From positions 1-11,433 of the forward strand of contig BBFD01000125.1 of assembly GCA_001313065.1 (NCBI GenBank): DNA of 11,433 bases. Direction: 5' to 3'. The translations under genes and the position numbers were made by a program. Positions 10,565-11,433 of this stretch are shown piece after piece; the first letter of the stretch is position 1, and each line of letters starts with the position of its first letter. Origin of the DNA: Silvimonas sp. JCM 19000. GTDB lineage: Bacteria; Pseudomonadota; Gammaproteobacteria; Burkholderiales; Chitinibacteraceae. Below the pieces are notes generated by a model, which had not been told where the DNA came from, made no database searches, and saw nothing but the letters and a program-made list of their open reading frames with translations.

Positions 10565-11008
10565 CTAGCGTTTACGCCATGGCTGCAAGCGTTGCCACGC
10601 GGCACGGGCACCCGGCGCATAACTCAGACCCAGCAGGGTTGCCGCCGCACAAGTCAGGCCGTAACTGGCCCAGATGGAAACATAAAGCGTATTGGCTAAT
10701 TTTAATTCCAGCGTATGCGCAATTGCAGTTTGATAAAGCGCGCGCAATAGCAGCCAGAATATCCACCATAAACCCAGGCAAAGACTGATGCGCGCGGCAA
10801 TTTGCCAGAATTGCGCGGCCGTATGATTAAACAGCCTTTTCAGAAATAGCCGAGTGCCGTCTGCAATCAATAACAAAATCAGGCATAAAGGCGGCAAGAT
10901 AATTCGGAAAAAAATCCGGCTATGCGTGGGAATCAGCGCGGCCACTAAGCCGGTAACGGCGGCGAGGTGCAATTTAAACAAGGTGCGATGAGACTTGCTG
11001 TAGGGCAT
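10565..11008 (-). CDS. Putative four-helix inner-membrane protein of unknown function
   Basis: I do not recognise this 147-residue protein. It has a short basic N-terminus (MPYSKSHRTLFK) and four hydrophobic stretches: about 13-29 (LHLAAVTGLVAALIP), 37-49 (ILPPLCLILLLIA), 74-95 (ISLCLGLWWIFWLLLRALYQTA) and 107-128 (TLYVSIWASYGLTCAAATLLGL). The C-terminus is basic (AAWQRLQPWRKR), suggesting both ends face the cytoplasm. The DNA is visibly more A/T-rich than acnA beside it. The A7 run at 10908-10914 (IFFRII) is in frame but may be overcalled, so one Phe is uncertain or a hidden frame error is possible. The ribosome site before the ATG at 11008 is weak. It is separated from acnA by 193 bases and is not obviously in an operon. 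Confidence 0.6.
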   Translation of the reverse strand: MPYSKSHRTLFKLHLAAVTGLVAALIPTHSRIFFRIILPPLCLILLLIADGTRLFLKRLFNHTAAQFWQIAARISLCLGLWWIFWLLLRALYQTAIAHTLELKLANTLYVSIWASYGLTCAAATLLGLSYAPGARAAWQRLQPWRKR

Positions 11009-11294
11009 AAGGGCTCGTTAAGGCGTGCAGGGCGGTGCCGGCCCTGCGCAAAGCGCGGGGCAGACATGCGGGATACACGTTTTGCTTATATCAATTGGGC
11101 ATGCATTCTATTGCCGATTGCCCGGTTAATTAGGATGCGAAAATTCTTAAAGAATGCGGCATTGCAGGCAATAGTTGCTTTTGACGTTGAGTCTGGCCAA
11201 TTTAAAGTGGCGGCCTGCTTTGATGGCTGTCCGGATTTCCGGGCGGCTGGATATTAATTCGCAAGGTCCCGCGTTGTGCATTTAAAAAAAATTA
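11009..11294. other. A/T-rich intergenic region between two divergent genes
   Basis: This 286-base stretch lies between the minus-strand membrane protein and the plus-strand exported protein and should hold both promoters. It contains a hairpin at 11025-11049 in the leader of the membrane-protein gene. It also contains a perfect odd palindrome ATTCTTAAAGAAT (11143-11155), which could be an operator. An A8 run lies just before the plus-strand ATG. Several TATA-like words are present, but none pairs with a good -35. No RNA gene is evident. Confidence 0.5.
11025..11049. repeat. Hairpin in the leader of the membrane-protein gene
   Basis: The arms GTGCAGGGC and GCCCTGCGC pair over nine positions, with one G-T wobble, around a 7-base loop. 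It begins 17 bases upstream of the ATG at 11008. It could affect translation or be part of a terminator for transcripts entering from the right; there is no U-tract. Confidence 0.35.
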
Positions 11295-11433
11295 ATGATT
11301 TATTGCTTGATCCGGGTGGCGGCTTTGTTCGTCCTTGGCGCCTGGGTATTGCTCACGCCACCGCCTGCCCATGCCATGTGTGCGCCCGGCGAGGTGGATT
11401 GTCTGATGCCCGTTGCCGCCAGTAGCCCCACCG
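11295..11433 (+). CDS. Putative exported protein, N-terminal part
   Basis: This is the only plus-strand gene I support, and it runs off the right edge after 46 codons. It begins MIYCLIRVAALFVLGAWVLL, then TPPPAHAMCAPGEVDCLMPVAASSPT. A hydrophobic core (about 4-20) followed by AHA looks like a Sec signal peptide, with likely cleavage after AHA at about residue 27. Two cysteines follow (CAPGEVDC), which could form a periplasmic disulfide. There is no clear lipobox before the first of them. No Shine-Dalgarno sequence is visible before the ATG. Instead an A8 run (11284-11291) precedes it, and if that run is overcalled the true start could differ. The family is unknown. Confidence 0.55.
   Translation, partial: MIYCLIRVAALFVLGAWVLLTPPPAHAMCAPGEVDCLMPVAASSPT

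Noticed and set aside
10967..11257. A 96-codon plus-strand frame in the right intergenic region
   Set aside because: It overlaps the start of the membrane-protein gene, shows no family features and includes the hairpins.

Overview
The window reads as an ordinary chromosomal housekeeping and central-metabolism segment of a GC-rich Gram-negative bacterium. The LolC/LolD lipoprotein exporter implies an outer membrane. The RF3, aconitase A and LolC sequences look betaproteobacterial, and Neisseriales is my best guess, although no marker here settles it. A pyruvate formate-lyase pair behind a perfect FNR-type site indicates a facultative anaerobe. Nearly everything is on the minus strand.

Layout, in the direction of minus-strand transcription (high to low coordinates): an unrecognised four-helix membrane protein (11008-10565); aconitase acnA (10371-7677) with its own intrinsic terminator; peptide chain release factor 3 prfC (7580-5986), also with a terminator; an FNR-controlled promoter region; pflB (5586-3270) and its activase pflA (3163-2366), separated by a spacer with two hairpins; lolC (2268-1030), overlapping lolD (1037-327); and the N-terminus of a histone-deacetylase-family hydrolase running off the left edge (287-1). 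The only plus-strand gene is a probable exported protein starting at 11295 and running off the right edge.

Five of the genes (lolC, pflA, pflB, prfC, acnA) are broken into fragments as written. I count 18 frameshifts. Twelve lie in A/T homopolymers of 6-8 bases and are repaired by removing one or two bases. Six are repaired by adding one base to a short run. After repair the predicted lengths match the families closely: RF3 529 aa, aconitase about 897 aa, PFL 771 aa, LolC 412 aa, PflA 264 aa. The window holds 20 A/T runs of 6 or more, only one of exactly 5, and about thirty of 4. That distribution points to inflated homopolymer calls in the sequence data, not to gene decay. I therefore annotate these as single intact genes and give the repair positions.

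Working together, pflBA makes acetyl-CoA and formate from pyruvate without oxygen, acnA serves the TCA/glyoxylate cycles, prfC recycles release factors, and lolCD exports lipoproteins. I see no mobile element, CRISPR array, RNA gene, defence system or other novel multi-gene system. The points most worth a second look are the homopolymer anomaly, the FNR class II promoter, the hairpins between pflB and pflA, and the terminator that sits in the prfC leader.
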